64,000 nt of DNA from DASSQJ01 sp963772645 (GTDB lineage Bacteria; Actinomycetota; Actinomycetes; Actinomycetales; Dermatophilaceae): contig CAVYYD010000001.1 of assembly GCA_963772645.1 (NCBI GenBank), forward strand, positions 1 through 64,000, written 5' to 3'. Every line of letters starts with the position of its first letter. Within the stretch, counting starts at the first letter, position 1. Below the pieces are notes generated by a model that saw only the letters and a program-made list of their open reading frames with translations, was not told where the DNA came from and ran no database searches. The position numbers and the translations under genes are program-made. Below are positions 1-10,701 of this stretch, in pieces.

Positions 1-1614
<1,614 letters not shown>

Positions 1615-1656
1615 CAGCGGTGGCGTGTTCGCGGCCCGCGCGGTGCGGTGCGGAGC

Positions 1657-1998
1657 TTACTGATGGCCGAGCTTGGAAAGGTGCTCATGGGCGCGGCGCT
1701 CGAGGGCCTCGAACGCATCGCGCATGGCAACGTAGACATCCTCGTGGGCGTGGTCGCCCTTGTCGCCCTGGTGCACCACGACCTCGCCCTTGGGCATCAT
1801 CAGCTCCAGGGTGAACTGGTAGAGCTGCCCCTTGTGGCTCGGTCCCTGGCTGCGGGCATGCGGCGCGGACACGATCACATGCAGCGACGTGGCGCGCTCG
1901 GCGAACTTGGCAAGCCGCTCGGCGCGCTCCCGGATCCTGGCCTCGACGGCATCGCTCTGGGGGATGTCTCGGAAGGTGATCTGAACGGGAATGGCCAT
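1657..1998 (-). CDS. HPF/RaiA-family ribosome-associated protein
   Basis: 113-aa protein resembling the short hibernation-promoting factor / sigma-54 modulation family, which binds the 30S subunit near the decoding site and stabilises idle ribosomes. It begins MAIPVQITFRDIPQSDAVEA and shows the beta-alpha-beta pattern of the family, with a charged helix near the end (AMRDAFEALERRAHEHL). It lacks the C-terminal dimerisation domain of long HPF. ATG 1998 is preferred over an in-frame ATG at 2034 because AGGAGG lies five bases upstream. It is separated by 42 bases from the helicase start and transcribed in the same direction. Confidence 0.8.
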   Translation of the reverse strand: MAIPVQITFRDIPQSDAVEARIRERAERLAKFAERATSLHVIVSAPHARSQGPSHKGQLYQFTLELMMPKGEVVVHQGDKGDHAHEDVYVAMRDAFEALERRAHEHLSKLGHQ

Positions 1999-2102
1999 GG
2001 GAACCTCCTGCAACAGCGCGTACGGGAACAACAAAACAAGGATAGCGCCTGCGCCGGGCAGTTCGCCGGCGGGTGCCCTGGGAACGCGAGGAGGTCACGA
2101 AA

Positions 2103-2891
2103 TCATTTGCGGAAGCTCGGACGGCAAGCCAGGAATGCAGTCGGGGTGCCAGCTGCCATGGGATGGCAGCAGCGGCAAGGATGGGACCAGTGCCGTCCAC
2201 CTGCACCAGGATGGCGCAGTTCTGGTAGCCCTCGCGCAGCTCCTCGGCGACGTCGACGGTGATGCTCGTGGCCTTGCCGACAGCTCCCGACCGCGCGCAC
2301 ATCGCGCACGACTGACGTAGCTGACGTGCGCCCGCCGTTCTCGCCGGCGCCGACCCTCGTGGTGTGGCGGTTATCGAACGCGACCCACCACACCGTCGCC
2401 TTGCCCGTGAACGGCGCGGCGCCGACCGAGACCGTGAGCTTGCCACCCGCCTGAGACAGCGCGACCTCGGGCCCGCCGCCGGCCTTGGCACGGGCCGCGG
2501 CGATCAGGCGCGCCACGGTGGCGCGCTCCGAGCCGACCGCGTCCTTGCGGCCGGCCACGATCATCTCCGGGGTATAGACGTAGTGGCCGCCGAGGGAGCG
2601 GGCATAGGCGCGCTGGCGCGCCGTGACCTCGGCGCTGGAATAGGGATCGGGCCAGCCGAGCCCGTTCCAGTAATCGATATGCATGGAAAGCGCGAGGATG
2701 TCGGGCTGCTTCGCGAGCTCGTCGAGATAGGCATCGGCGGGCGGGCACGACGAGCAGCCCTGCGAGGTAAACAGCTCCACCACCACGGCGGGGCGGGCGG
2801 GCACGCCTGCGCGCGCGGGCGCCGCGGAAAGGACGGCGGCGAACAGGGCAAGCGCGGCGAGGCGCACAAGAGACATGGCGGCTTTTGTCAT
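2103..2891 (-). CDS. DUF1223 secreted thioredoxin-fold protein, frameshifted near the C-terminus
   Basis: Member of DUF1223, an alphaproteobacterial family of exported thioredoxin-like proteins of unknown role. After MTKAAM there is a signal peptide (MSLVRLAALALFAAVLSA, cleavage near APARA), then a CxxC redox motif in FTSQGCSSCPPADAYL, followed by HIDYWNGLGWPDPYSS, typical for the family. The frame is lost around 2325-2285: the family ending (GKATSITVDVAEELREG, then NCAILVQVDGTGP) continues in another frame down to about 2150. Two or more indels are needed, so the true stop is uncertain. A start at 2876 is also possible. Confidence 0.75.
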   Translation of the reverse strand: MTKAAMSLVRLAALALFAAVLSAAPARAGVPARPAVVVELFTSQGCSSCPPADAYLDELAKQPDILALSMHIDYWNGLGWPDPYSSAEVTARQRAYARSLGGHYVYTPEMIVAGRKDAVGSERATVARLIAAARAKAGGGPEVALSQAGGKLTVSVGAAPFTGKATVWWVAFDNRHTTRVGAGENGGRTSATSVVRDVRAVGSCRQGHEHHRRRRRGAARGLPELRHPGAGGRHWSHPCRCCHPMAAGTPTAFLACRPSFRK

Positions 2892-2987
2892 GACGTGAAC
2901 ATAGGCCCGTACCCGGCCGGCTCCCAATCAAACGGCTTCACGCTTTGGTGAGGGCGCGTTCCGGCGCGGCCCCCAAAGCAGCCGCCC

Positions 2988-4918
2988 CTAGAATCCGAAA
3001 GTATGGTCCAGCGAAAACGCCCCGTCGGCGCGCGCGAGCCCGTGGTAGCCGAACAAGCGGCAGGTGGTGTCGCGGACGATGACGTAGCCGCCTTCCAGGC
3101 CTTGCGCGCGTCCTCGCCGAACAGGCCGCCCATGCGCCAGAACAGGCTGCCCCCGCACGGGATCGCGACGTCGTGCGATGCCACCTCGCGGCCGTCCGCG
3201 GCGAACGCGGTGATGCGGGTTTGCGACCTGGGATGCCACGGCAGGCTCGCCGGGTAGATCAGGTGGCAGAGCGCGTCGAGCCCGTCGCGGCCAAGCTGCA
3301 GGAACAGCCGCGTCGACAGGCCGGGCGGGCGCGTGTTGTAGCTCTGCGGCTCGTCGCGGTAGACCAGCGCGGTGTTGTAGATATGGGCGCCGAAGGTGGT
3401 CTCGGTGATATGGCCGCCGTCACGCGCCTCGAAGCGCGCAAGCGCATGCAGCCAGCCGTCGGCCTCGCCGCCCTCGCGGAAGTCGTACATCAGCTCGGCA
3501 TGGCCGTAGCCCGCCGGCAGCGCGGCACCGGCCTCGGCCAGCAGCTCGTCCACCGCAACCGCAGTGCTGGAGCGGCGCGGCACGCGGCCGAGGAATCGGC
3601 GCGCCACCTCGGTGCCGTCGGCGTCATAGAGCGCGACCGCGATCGGCAGCTCCTGCTGGGCCGTGGTCATGGGCGTCGGCAGGATGGTGGCCCGGTAATG
3701 GGCCACCGGCAGGACCGGCAAGGGCAGGATATAGCCCTTGCCGAGACTGTCGCCGAGACGCGGGATGTTGGGGTCGGGCGACAGGTCGGTGCGCTCGACG
3801 TTGACGTGGCAGAAGCGGACGCGCCCCGAGGCCTCCTCGATCTCGTAGCGTGGGCGCACGAAGTAGCGCCCGGCACGGACCTCGATCTGGTCGGGGCCAG
3901 CGCGCCTCGGGCAGCAGCTCGGCGATGTCGATACGGTGGCAGCCGAACGCCGGCACCTCGTCCTCGAGGCGGCGGATGTCCTGGGACCCCATGATGTTGA
4001 CGCCTACTTCGCCCGCCGGGATGGCGACCGGGTGACTGTTCTGGATCCACAGCCGGACGCGCTCGCCGTCGTCGGGCGCGGGCAGCCCGGCGTAGAGGTC
4101 GGCCGGCCACGGATTGGCGTCGTGGGTACCCGACAGGTGCGGCGCCCCCTCGCCGTAGGTATCGACGGCGTATTTCATGATGTCGTGGCCGGCAACCCGG
4201 ATCGCATGCATGAACAGCGAGCCCGCGAACGGGCCGAGGCCGAAGCGCGCGCGCACCTCCGCCGAATTGATCGCGAAGGCGGCGCCGGGGCCGGGCAGGT
4301 CTTCGGTCCATTCGGCGAGCGCGCGGCCGTCGGCATCGAACAGCTTGAGCCACATGGCCGGCTTCTTTGCGCCGTAGCTGCCCCAGTAGTTGACGGAGGT
4401 GATGCGCGTGTGGTGATCGTCGCTTTCGCTCAGGAATCGAAATTGGTGACGAAGTTGAGAGGCGCGAGGTACTCGCGCGTGTTGGTCAGCATGTCGTCGG
4501 GCAGGCGGAACGCATCGAAGCTCGCGATCTCGACGCCGTCCGGAACGAGATGGCGGATGTGCTCGATGGGCTTGGCGGCATCGAACGCGCACACCAGTAC
4601 CGTGCGGCAGTCGGTATCCGCGAGCTCGGTGACCGGCTGCGCCGGACGGCCCAGTACCGGCTTGTCGATGTCGGCGAGGTTCTGGACGAGCACGCCCGCG
4701 ATATCGAGGGCACCCAGGTTGTAGAAACTGTCGCAGTGCCCGACCTGGCCGTAGGGATCATAGATCGCGACCGGGCCGCGCTTGGCGATCTCGACCAACG
4801 TCGCGCGAGCGCGCGCCGCGGTCATGGGATGGCCGAGCGCCTTGAACAGGGTCGAGCCGCCGGCATTGTTGCCGGGCCGCCAGCCCTTGTTGGTGAAGGT
4901 TTCGATATTGAGCGCCAT
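2988..4918 (-). CDS. Large hypothetical protein with tandem beta-rich repeats, three frameshifts
   Basis: About 640 aa when three indels are repaired; I do not recognise the family. From ATG 4918 it begins MALNIETFTNKGWRPGNNAG, with an N-terminal domain of about 150 residues that looks alpha/beta (VAIYDPYGQVGHCDSFYNL; TVLVCAFDAAKPIEHIRHL). It then shows repeated beta-rich units marked by LFDADGRALAEW, LYDADGTEVARR and AFAADGREVASH. The frame breaks near 4440 (a C is missing), 3900 (CCCC where CCC fits) and about 3120. The final segment ends GLARADGAFSLDHTFGF at 2988. There is no signal peptide or membrane segment, so the protein is probably cytoplasmic. It is the last gene of the minus-strand group before the strand switch at 5069. 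Confidence 0.7.
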
Positions 4919-5068
4919 ACTCGTTCCGTGGCCGTAGATTGGCCGTGCTGCCACCCTTTCTATCAAGGGGGCCGCGGCCTTGCCAGCCCCACTCTACCCA
5001 AAATCCCGGCCCCGTGGCATCCTGCTACCGCGCGGCAGGGGACCGCGTTTCCACCGATGGGTGCGCCC

Positions 5069-5695
5069 ATGAAAATCCTGCTTGTGATGACGGTCGTCAT
5101 GATGGCGCTTGCCGCGCCGGCCCATGCGGTCAAGGGCGAGATCCGGTTCGGGGGGCAGCAGCATTATGCGATCCCCCTGCCGGGGGGAAACTGGGACATC
5201 GCCACGGACGAGGAGCTTCCCATGTTCGGCGATCAGATGATCGCCATGAAGACGCTCTATCTGGCGCGGGTCTCGAACGGGAAAGTCACCGGCATCGTCT
5301 ATGTTCTTGCGAACCTCGACGTCGCCAGGATGAACCACTTCGCCGTCCTCGACATCTGCGACAGGAAGAAAAAGAGCGGCTACGTCAGGACCGAGACGCC
5401 CCCCGCCGGGCCGGGAACCTGGTGCTGGCGGCAGACGCGCCTGAAGATCAACGATCCCGGCGACGCGTCGTCGCCCTATGCGACGTTCTATCACTGGATG
5501 CAGAAGAAGGCCCTGGCGATCCCGCCGCTGGTCCGCACGGTTAAATACGTACGGTTCGACAACAACCAGCTCCTCATCGTCGACTACATGTTTCCGATGC
5601 AGGGCGAAGGTACCGTGGGCCGTATAACGCTCCGGAAATGGGCGCGGGACTGGGCATCCAGGCTCGGCAACGGGTCCGACAGGAACCGCCCCTAG
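5069..5695 (+). CDS. Small secreted hypothetical protein
   Basis: 208 aa with a clear signal peptide, MKILLVMTVVMMALAAPAHA, followed by VKGEIRFGGQQHYAIPLPGG. No known domain is recognised. The mature part is rich in beta-type segments, with one Cys in VLDICDRKKKSG and one in GPGTWCWRQTR that could form a disulfide. ATG 5069 is chosen over ATG 5057 because the signal peptide then starts at once with a Lys. The preceding 150 bases separate it from the divergent repeat protein and should hold both promoters. An export to the periplasm is inferred; function is unknown. Confidence 0.65.
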   Translation: MKILLVMTVVMMALAAPAHAVKGEIRFGGQQHYAIPLPGGNWDIATDEELPMFGDQMIAMKTLYLARVSNGKVTGIVYVLANLDVARMNHFAVLDICDRKKKSGYVRTETPPAGPGTWCWRQTRLKINDPGDASSPYATFYHWMQKKALAIPPLVRTVKYVRFDNNQLLIVDYMFPMQGEGTVGRITLRKWARDWASRLGNGSDRNRP

Positions 5696-5764
5696 AGCGG
5701 GTCGGTTCTCTTAGCGCGGCACGTGATATCATGCGCGCCGCAACCCCGTTTTCCGAGGCGATCC

Positions 5765-6247
5765 ATGACCGATTCCCGCTTCCCCGTCGCGCTCAACGCC
5801 GCCGACGTGGCACCTCGCACCCGGCCCACAAATTATCCCTCACCGTTCGCCGAGCGCATGGCGGGACGCGAGAAGCGCGCCCTCGGCGACGCCTTCGGTC
5901 TCGGCAATTTCGGGGTCAACCTGACCCATATCAAACCCGGCGGCGAAAGCGCGCTGCGCCACGCCCATAGCCGGCAGGACGAGCTGGTCTATATTCTCGA
6001 AGGCACAGCAACACTGATCACCGACGCGGGCGAGACAGCGCTCGTGCCCGGCATGTGCGCGGGCTTCCGCGCCGGCACCGGCGACGGTCATCACATCGTC
6101 AACCGCGGCGATGCGGATTTCGTCTATCTGGAGATCGGCGACCGCACCAGGGGCGACGAGGGCAGCTATCCCGACGACGACATCAAGGCGGTGATGGGCG
6201 AAGACGGCAAATGGCGCTTCACCCGCAAGGACGGAACGCCCTACTAG
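5765..6247 (+). CDS. Cupin domain protein
   Basis: 160-aa single-domain cupin. The first metal motif is seen in ALRHAHSRQDELVYILEG (His-x-His and a Glu), the second in the stretch FRAGTGDGHHIVNRGDADF with its His pair. These residues normally hold a divalent metal. Many related proteins are annotated only as cupin and may bind or isomerise small sugar-like or acid ligands; nothing here fixes the substrate. Start ATG 5765 gives MTDSRFPVALNAADVAPRTR, a plausible N-terminus; an upstream ATG at 5723 is in frame but the added residues look non-coding. Its stop overlaps the convergent ELM1-like gene at CTAG 6244-6247. Confidence 0.8.
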   Translation: MTDSRFPVALNAADVAPRTRPTNYPSPFAERMAGREKRALGDAFGLGNFGVNLTHIKPGGESALRHAHSRQDELVYILEGTATLITDAGETALVPGMCAGFRAGTGDGHHIVNRGDADFVYLEIGDRTRGDEGSYPDDDIKAVMGEDGKWRFTRKDGTPY

Positions 6248-7257
6248 GCGATGCCGCGCCGCGAACGGTAGCGGCGCGCGATCTCGTCGGCCGTCGTCTC
6301 GATTTCGTGGAGCGGCACCGGCCGCCAGTCGAAATCGATCGTGCCGTCGAACGGGCGCGCGTGATTGCGCGTGCGCATGGCGGCGTGGAACGCATCGAAC
6401 CGCGCCGAGGTGCCGGGATACATGACGACGTAAACGGGCCGCTCGCTCGCCGCCGCCTCGCATACCATGTTGACCAAATCGCAGGTTACGATAAGCGCGT
6501 CGGCGAGGCCGATCAGGGCGAGATAGGGATTGGCGTCACTGCCGTCCCACACGTAGCCGCCGGGGCGGTCGAGACGTTCCTTGAGCAGCGCCACGTTGGC
6601 AGCACCGGTGCGGCGCGACGGCACCACGGCGAGGCCGCAACCGGTCGTCTGCCGCAACGCCCCGAGCCGGTCGGCGAGCGCCGCGATCTCGCGCGCGCCG
6701 ATGCCGTAGGCGCGATTGGCGCCGCCTACCAGCACGGTCACGAGCGGGCGCGGCAGGCGCGCGAAGCGGGCCCGCATGACCTCCGCCTCGGCCGAAAGGC
6801 GGGCGCGGGTCAGACCGTGGACCGAACCGAGGCAGGTCACCACGTTGGGACCGTCGATCCCGTCATGGGCCGGGATCACGAGCACATCGAAACGATCGCG
6901 GGCCACGAGCGGGTTCTGGATATGGATCAGGAAGGTGCCGGGCCCGCCACGGCGCCGGCTCGCACGCCCGATGGCGAGCGCCGGGGGCACGCTGCGCCGC
7001 CCGCAGGTGATCAGCACGTCGGGAAACGGCGGCACGAGTTCGGCACCACGCGCGTTGGCGACGGCCAGCGGACGGGGCCACAGGGTGCCCGGGAGCCACG
7101 ACCACAGGCGCGGGGCAGGCGCGCGCTTGACCACGGGATCAAGCCCGAGCGCCACGGCTAGCGCCCGGGTCTGGGTCTCCATCCCGACGTGGCCCTCGGT
7201 CAGGGTCCAAGCGGTGAGGCCCTCGAGACGCGGGCCCTGTGGAACGCCCCCGGCCAT
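6244..7257 (-). CDS. ELM1-like (DUF1022) protein
   Basis: 337 aa, intact. It matches the family called mitochondrial fission ELM1 in plants and DUF1022 in bacteria, whose bacterial role is not established; the fold resembles GT-B glycosyltransferases. Hallmarks are the N-terminal WTLTEGHVGMETQTRALAVA, FLIHIQNPLVARDRFDVLVI, VLVGGANRAYG and the C-terminal LADALIVTCDLVNMVCEAA followed by RPVYVVMYPG. The gene ends tail to tail with the cupin gene, sharing four bases. It starts 25 bases beyond the aconitase stop on the same strand, so the two may be co-transcribed. Confidence 0.8.
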   Translation of the reverse strand: MAGGVPQGPRLEGLTAWTLTEGHVGMETQTRALAVALGLDPVVKRAPAPRLWSWLPGTLWPRPLAVANARGAELVPPFPDVLITCGRRSVPPALAIGRASRRRGGPGTFLIHIQNPLVARDRFDVLVIPAHDGIDGPNVVTCLGSVHGLTRARLSAEAEVMRARFARLPRPLVTVLVGGANRAYGIGAREIAALADRLGALRQTTGCGLAVVPSRRTGAANVALLKERLDRPGGYVWDGSDANPYLALIGLADALIVTCDLVNMVCEAAASERPVYVVMYPGTSARFDAFHAAMRTRNHARPFDGTIDFDWRPVPLHEIETTADEIARRYRSRRGIA

Positions 7258-7282
7258 TACGATGCCGCGCGAAACGGCTGCG

Positions 7283-7952
<670 letters not shown>

Positions 7953-7955
<3 letters not shown>

Positions 7956-7966
7956 CAAATCCGATC
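7953..7966. other. Chimeric junction between alphaproteobacterial and actinobacterial DNA
   Basis: Two GATC tetramers, 7953-7956 and 7963-7966, flank six bases. To the left the minus strand codes for aconitase up to ATC ACG ACC (I-T-T); to the right the plus strand codes for valyl-tRNA synthetase from about IGYRTIDDHSRATSQQAF. Both genes are cut in the middle of conserved domains. No mobile element, integrase or attachment site is present. A ligation at Sau3AI/MboI-type sites or a misassembly explains this best. Confidence 0.85.
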
Positions 7967-10066
7967 GGCTACCGCACCATCGACGACCACTCGCGGGCCA
8001 CCTCCCAGCAGGCCTTCCTGCGCAACGTCCACCGGGGCGAGGCCTACCAGGCGGAGGCGCCCGGGCTGTGGGACGTCACCTTCCAGACCGCGGTCGCCCA
8101 GGCCGAGCTCGAGGCCCGCGACTACCCGGGCCACTACCACCGGGTCGCCTTCCACGGCCCCGACGGCCCGGTGTACATCGAGACCACCCGGCCCGAGCTC
8201 ATCCCCAGCTGCGTCGCCCTCATCGCCCACCCCGACGACGAGCGCTACCAGCCGCTCTTCGGGTCCAGGCGTGCGCACCCCGCTCTTCGACGTCGAGGTG
8301 CCGGTGCTGCGCGCACCCGGCCGCCGAGATGGACAAGGGGGCCGGGATCGCGATGTGCTGCACCTTCGGCGACCTCACCGACGTCCTGTGGTGGCGGGAG
8401 CTGCGGCTGCCGACCCGCTCGCTGGTCACCCGTACCGGCCGGCTCCAGGCCGAGGTGCCCGAGTGGCTCGAGCACCTGCCCGGCAAGCGGCTCTACGAGG
8501 ACGAGGTCGCCGGCCGCACCGCGTCTTCGGCGCGCGCGAGGCCGGTCGTCGCGGCGCTGCGTGCCTCGGGCGACCTCGACGGCGAGCCCACCCCACCCAG
8601 CGCAAGGCGAACTTCTACGAGCGGGGCGAGAAGCCGCTCGAGATCGTCACGACCCGCCAGTGGTACATCCGCAACGGTGGGCGCGAGGCGCGACCTCAAC
8701 GAGAAGCTGGTCTCCCGGGGGCAGGCCATCGACTTCCACCCCCCGTTCATGCGCTCCCGCTACGCGAACTGGGTCGAAGGGCTCAACGGCGACTGGCTCG
8801 TCTCCCGCCAGCGCTTCTTCGGCGTGCCGATCCCGGTCTGGTACCCGGTGGACGCCGACGGCGAGCCCGACGTCGAGCACCCGATCCTGCCCGAGGAGTC
8901 CGAGCTGCCGGTGGACCCCGCGGCGAACCCGCCCGCCGGCTACACCGAGGACCAGCGAGGCGTGGCCGGTGGGTTCGTCGGCGACCCGGACGTCCTCGAC
9001 ACGTGGGCGACGTCCTCGCTGAGCCCGCAGATCGCCGGCAACTGGCGCGGTGACGGCACCGGGCAGCCCGACCCCCTCTTCGCCAAGGTCTTCCCGATGG
9101 ACCTGCGCCCGCAGGCGCACGACATCATCCGGACCTGGCTCTTCGCGACCATCGTCCGGGCCTTCTACGAGCACGGCACCGTGCCGTGGACCAACGCCGC
9201 GATCTCGGGCTGGATCCTCGACCCCGACCGCAAGAAGATGAGCAAGTCCAAGGGCAACGTCGTCACCCCCGAGGACGTCGTCAAGGAGCACAGCGCCGAC
9301 GCCGTGCGCTACTGGGCGGCCAGCGGCCGGCTCGGCACCGACGCCGCGTACGACATCGGCCAGATGAAGGTCGGCCGGAGGCTGGCGATCAAGGTCCTCA
9401 ACGCGAGCCGGTTCGCGCTGTCCTTCGGAGAGCGTGGCGGGCGACCTCGCCGAGCAGGTCGGCGACCCGCTCGACCGGTCGGTGCTCGCCGCGCTGCACG
9501 AGGTCGTGCAGAAGGCGACCACCGGGTTCGAGGCCTGGGACTACACCCGTTCGCTCGAGGTGACCGAGACGTTCTTCTGGACCTTCTGCGACGACTACCT
9601 CGAGCTCGTCAAGGACCGGGCCTACGGCTCGCGGGGCGAGGAGGCGGCCGCGTCCGCGCGGGCCACGCTGCGGATCGTCCTCGACGTCGTCCTGCGGCTC
9701 CTCGCGCCGGTCCTGCCCTACGTCACCGAGGAGGTGTGGTCCTGGACCCACGACGGGTCGGTGCACCGTGCCGCGTGGCCGACCGTCGACGAGGTCCCGG
9801 CCGGGGGCGACCCGGGCCTGCTCAGCGCGGTCGGGGCCGCGCTGGCCGTCGTCCGGAAGGCCAAGTCGGAGGCCAAGGTCGGGATGCGTGCCGAGGTCCC
9901 GTCGATGACGCTCGTCGGGCCGGCGGAGGTCCTCGAGCACGTCCGCACCGGCGAGTCCGACCTGCGGGCCGCGGGCCGGCTCACCGGTGCCCTCGAGTAC
10001 GCCGAGGGTGCCGATGTCGCGGCCCGCGACGTCGAGCTCGTCCCGGTCGCCAAGCCGGCCCGCTGA
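7957..10066 (+). CDS. valS: Valyl-tRNA synthetase, N-terminally truncated and frameshifted
   Basis: Class Ia synthetase that charges tRNA-Val and edits mischarged Thr. The N-terminal Rossmann half with HIGH is absent because the contig junction cuts it. Seen in order: ETTRPELIPSCVALIAHPDD (editing domain), IAMCCTFGDLTDVLWWREL, SRQRFFGVPIPVWYP, DTWATSSLSPQI, the KMSKS loop in KKMSKSKGNVVTPEDVV near 9232-9270, and the anticodon-binding helices, ending VPVAKPAR with TGA at 10066. It lacks the long C-terminal coiled coil. The frame changes near 8265, 8325, 8530-8600, 8685 and 9430; family sequence continues each time in a neighbouring frame, so these are likely read errors. It lies on the opposite strand from clpX, as valS and clpX neighbourhoods often occur in actinobacteria. 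Confidence 0.9.
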
Positions 10067-10090
10067 GGGCCGCCCCCGGCCGGGCGGCCC
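10067..10090. terminator. Bidirectional hairpin terminator between valS and the 10101-10547 gene
   Basis: Perfect nine-base stem GGGCCGCCC / GGGCGGCCC around a six-base loop, starting right after the valS stop and ending 10 bases before the stop of the convergent gene. No T-tract follows, as is usual in high-GC actinobacteria. Confidence 0.6.
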
Positions 10091-10100
10091 CGGGTCCGGG

Positions 10101-10547
10101 TCAGCGGGGGGTCACCACGAGGGTGACCGGGATGTCCACGGTCACCAGCACCGTGCCGAGCTCCGGGATGTCCTCGGGGCCGCTGATCGAGACGGTGCAC
10201 GCCTTCGCGCCCGGCTGCGCCTGCGAGCTGCCCTTGACGCCGCCCCACCCCTCGTCGAAGGAGTCGATGAGGGCGCCGTCGACGAGGCTGTGCAGCTCGA
10301 TGTGCGCGGTCCCCCAGGCGAGCGGGATCAGGACGGCGTTGCTGCCCAGGTCGTGGGCCACCGCGAACTGCGCACTACGGTCGGGCGCGGTCACCTCGTA
10401 GGTCGAGCCGTCGGCGCAGCCGACCGTGGCCGTGCTGGTCATCCGGTTGACGGGGTCGGCCCAGGCGCTCGGGCCGAGCGCGGCGACGGCACCGGCGACG
10501 AGGACTGAGGTGGCGGTTCCGGCGACGGCGCGGTGGATACGGTGCAT
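10101..10547 (-). CDS. Small secreted protein, paralogue of the 42214-42702 product
   Basis: 148 aa. ATG 10547 follows AGGAGGTCACC, a strong ribosome site. A signal peptide (HRAVAGTATSVLVAGAVAAL, cleavage near AWA-DP) is followed by a beta-rich domain with two cysteines (VGCADGSTYEV; AKACTVSIS), likely disulfide-bonded. The layout Cys, GS-x-x-LIP, a central Gly/Gln stretch, CTxS and a closing VTV-x-x-PVT resembles the protein at 42214-42702. No known domain is recognised. It is divergent from a NarL-type sensor kinase at 10702 with about 150 bases between them. Confidence 0.75.
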   Translation of the reverse strand: MHRIHRAVAGTATSVLVAGAVAALGPSAWADPVNRMTSTATVGCADGSTYEVTAPDRSAQFAVAHDLGSNAVLIPLAWGTAHIELHSLVDGALIDSFDEGWGGVKGSSQAQPGAKACTVSISGPEDIPELGTVLVTVDIPVTLVVTPR

Positions 10548-10689
10548 GGTGACCTCCTGGTCGGTCTGGGTCCGGCCCCGGTCTGGCGCCGCGGCTCCAC
10601 GCTCCCGCCGCCGCCGGCGCGCGCACATCGTCGCCACCCCCGGACCGGGTCCCGGTGCCAGCACGGAGGCGGCCCCGGTCCGCGCGCCC

Positions 10690-10695
10690 TATCCT
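10690..10695 (+). promoter_or_regulatory. -10 element for a leaderless sensor kinase transcript
   Basis: TATCCT ends six bases before ATG 10702. The distance matches transcription starting on the first base of the start codon, and there is no Shine-Dalgarno sequence. Confidence 0.5.
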
Positions 10696-10701
10696 CGGCG
10701 C

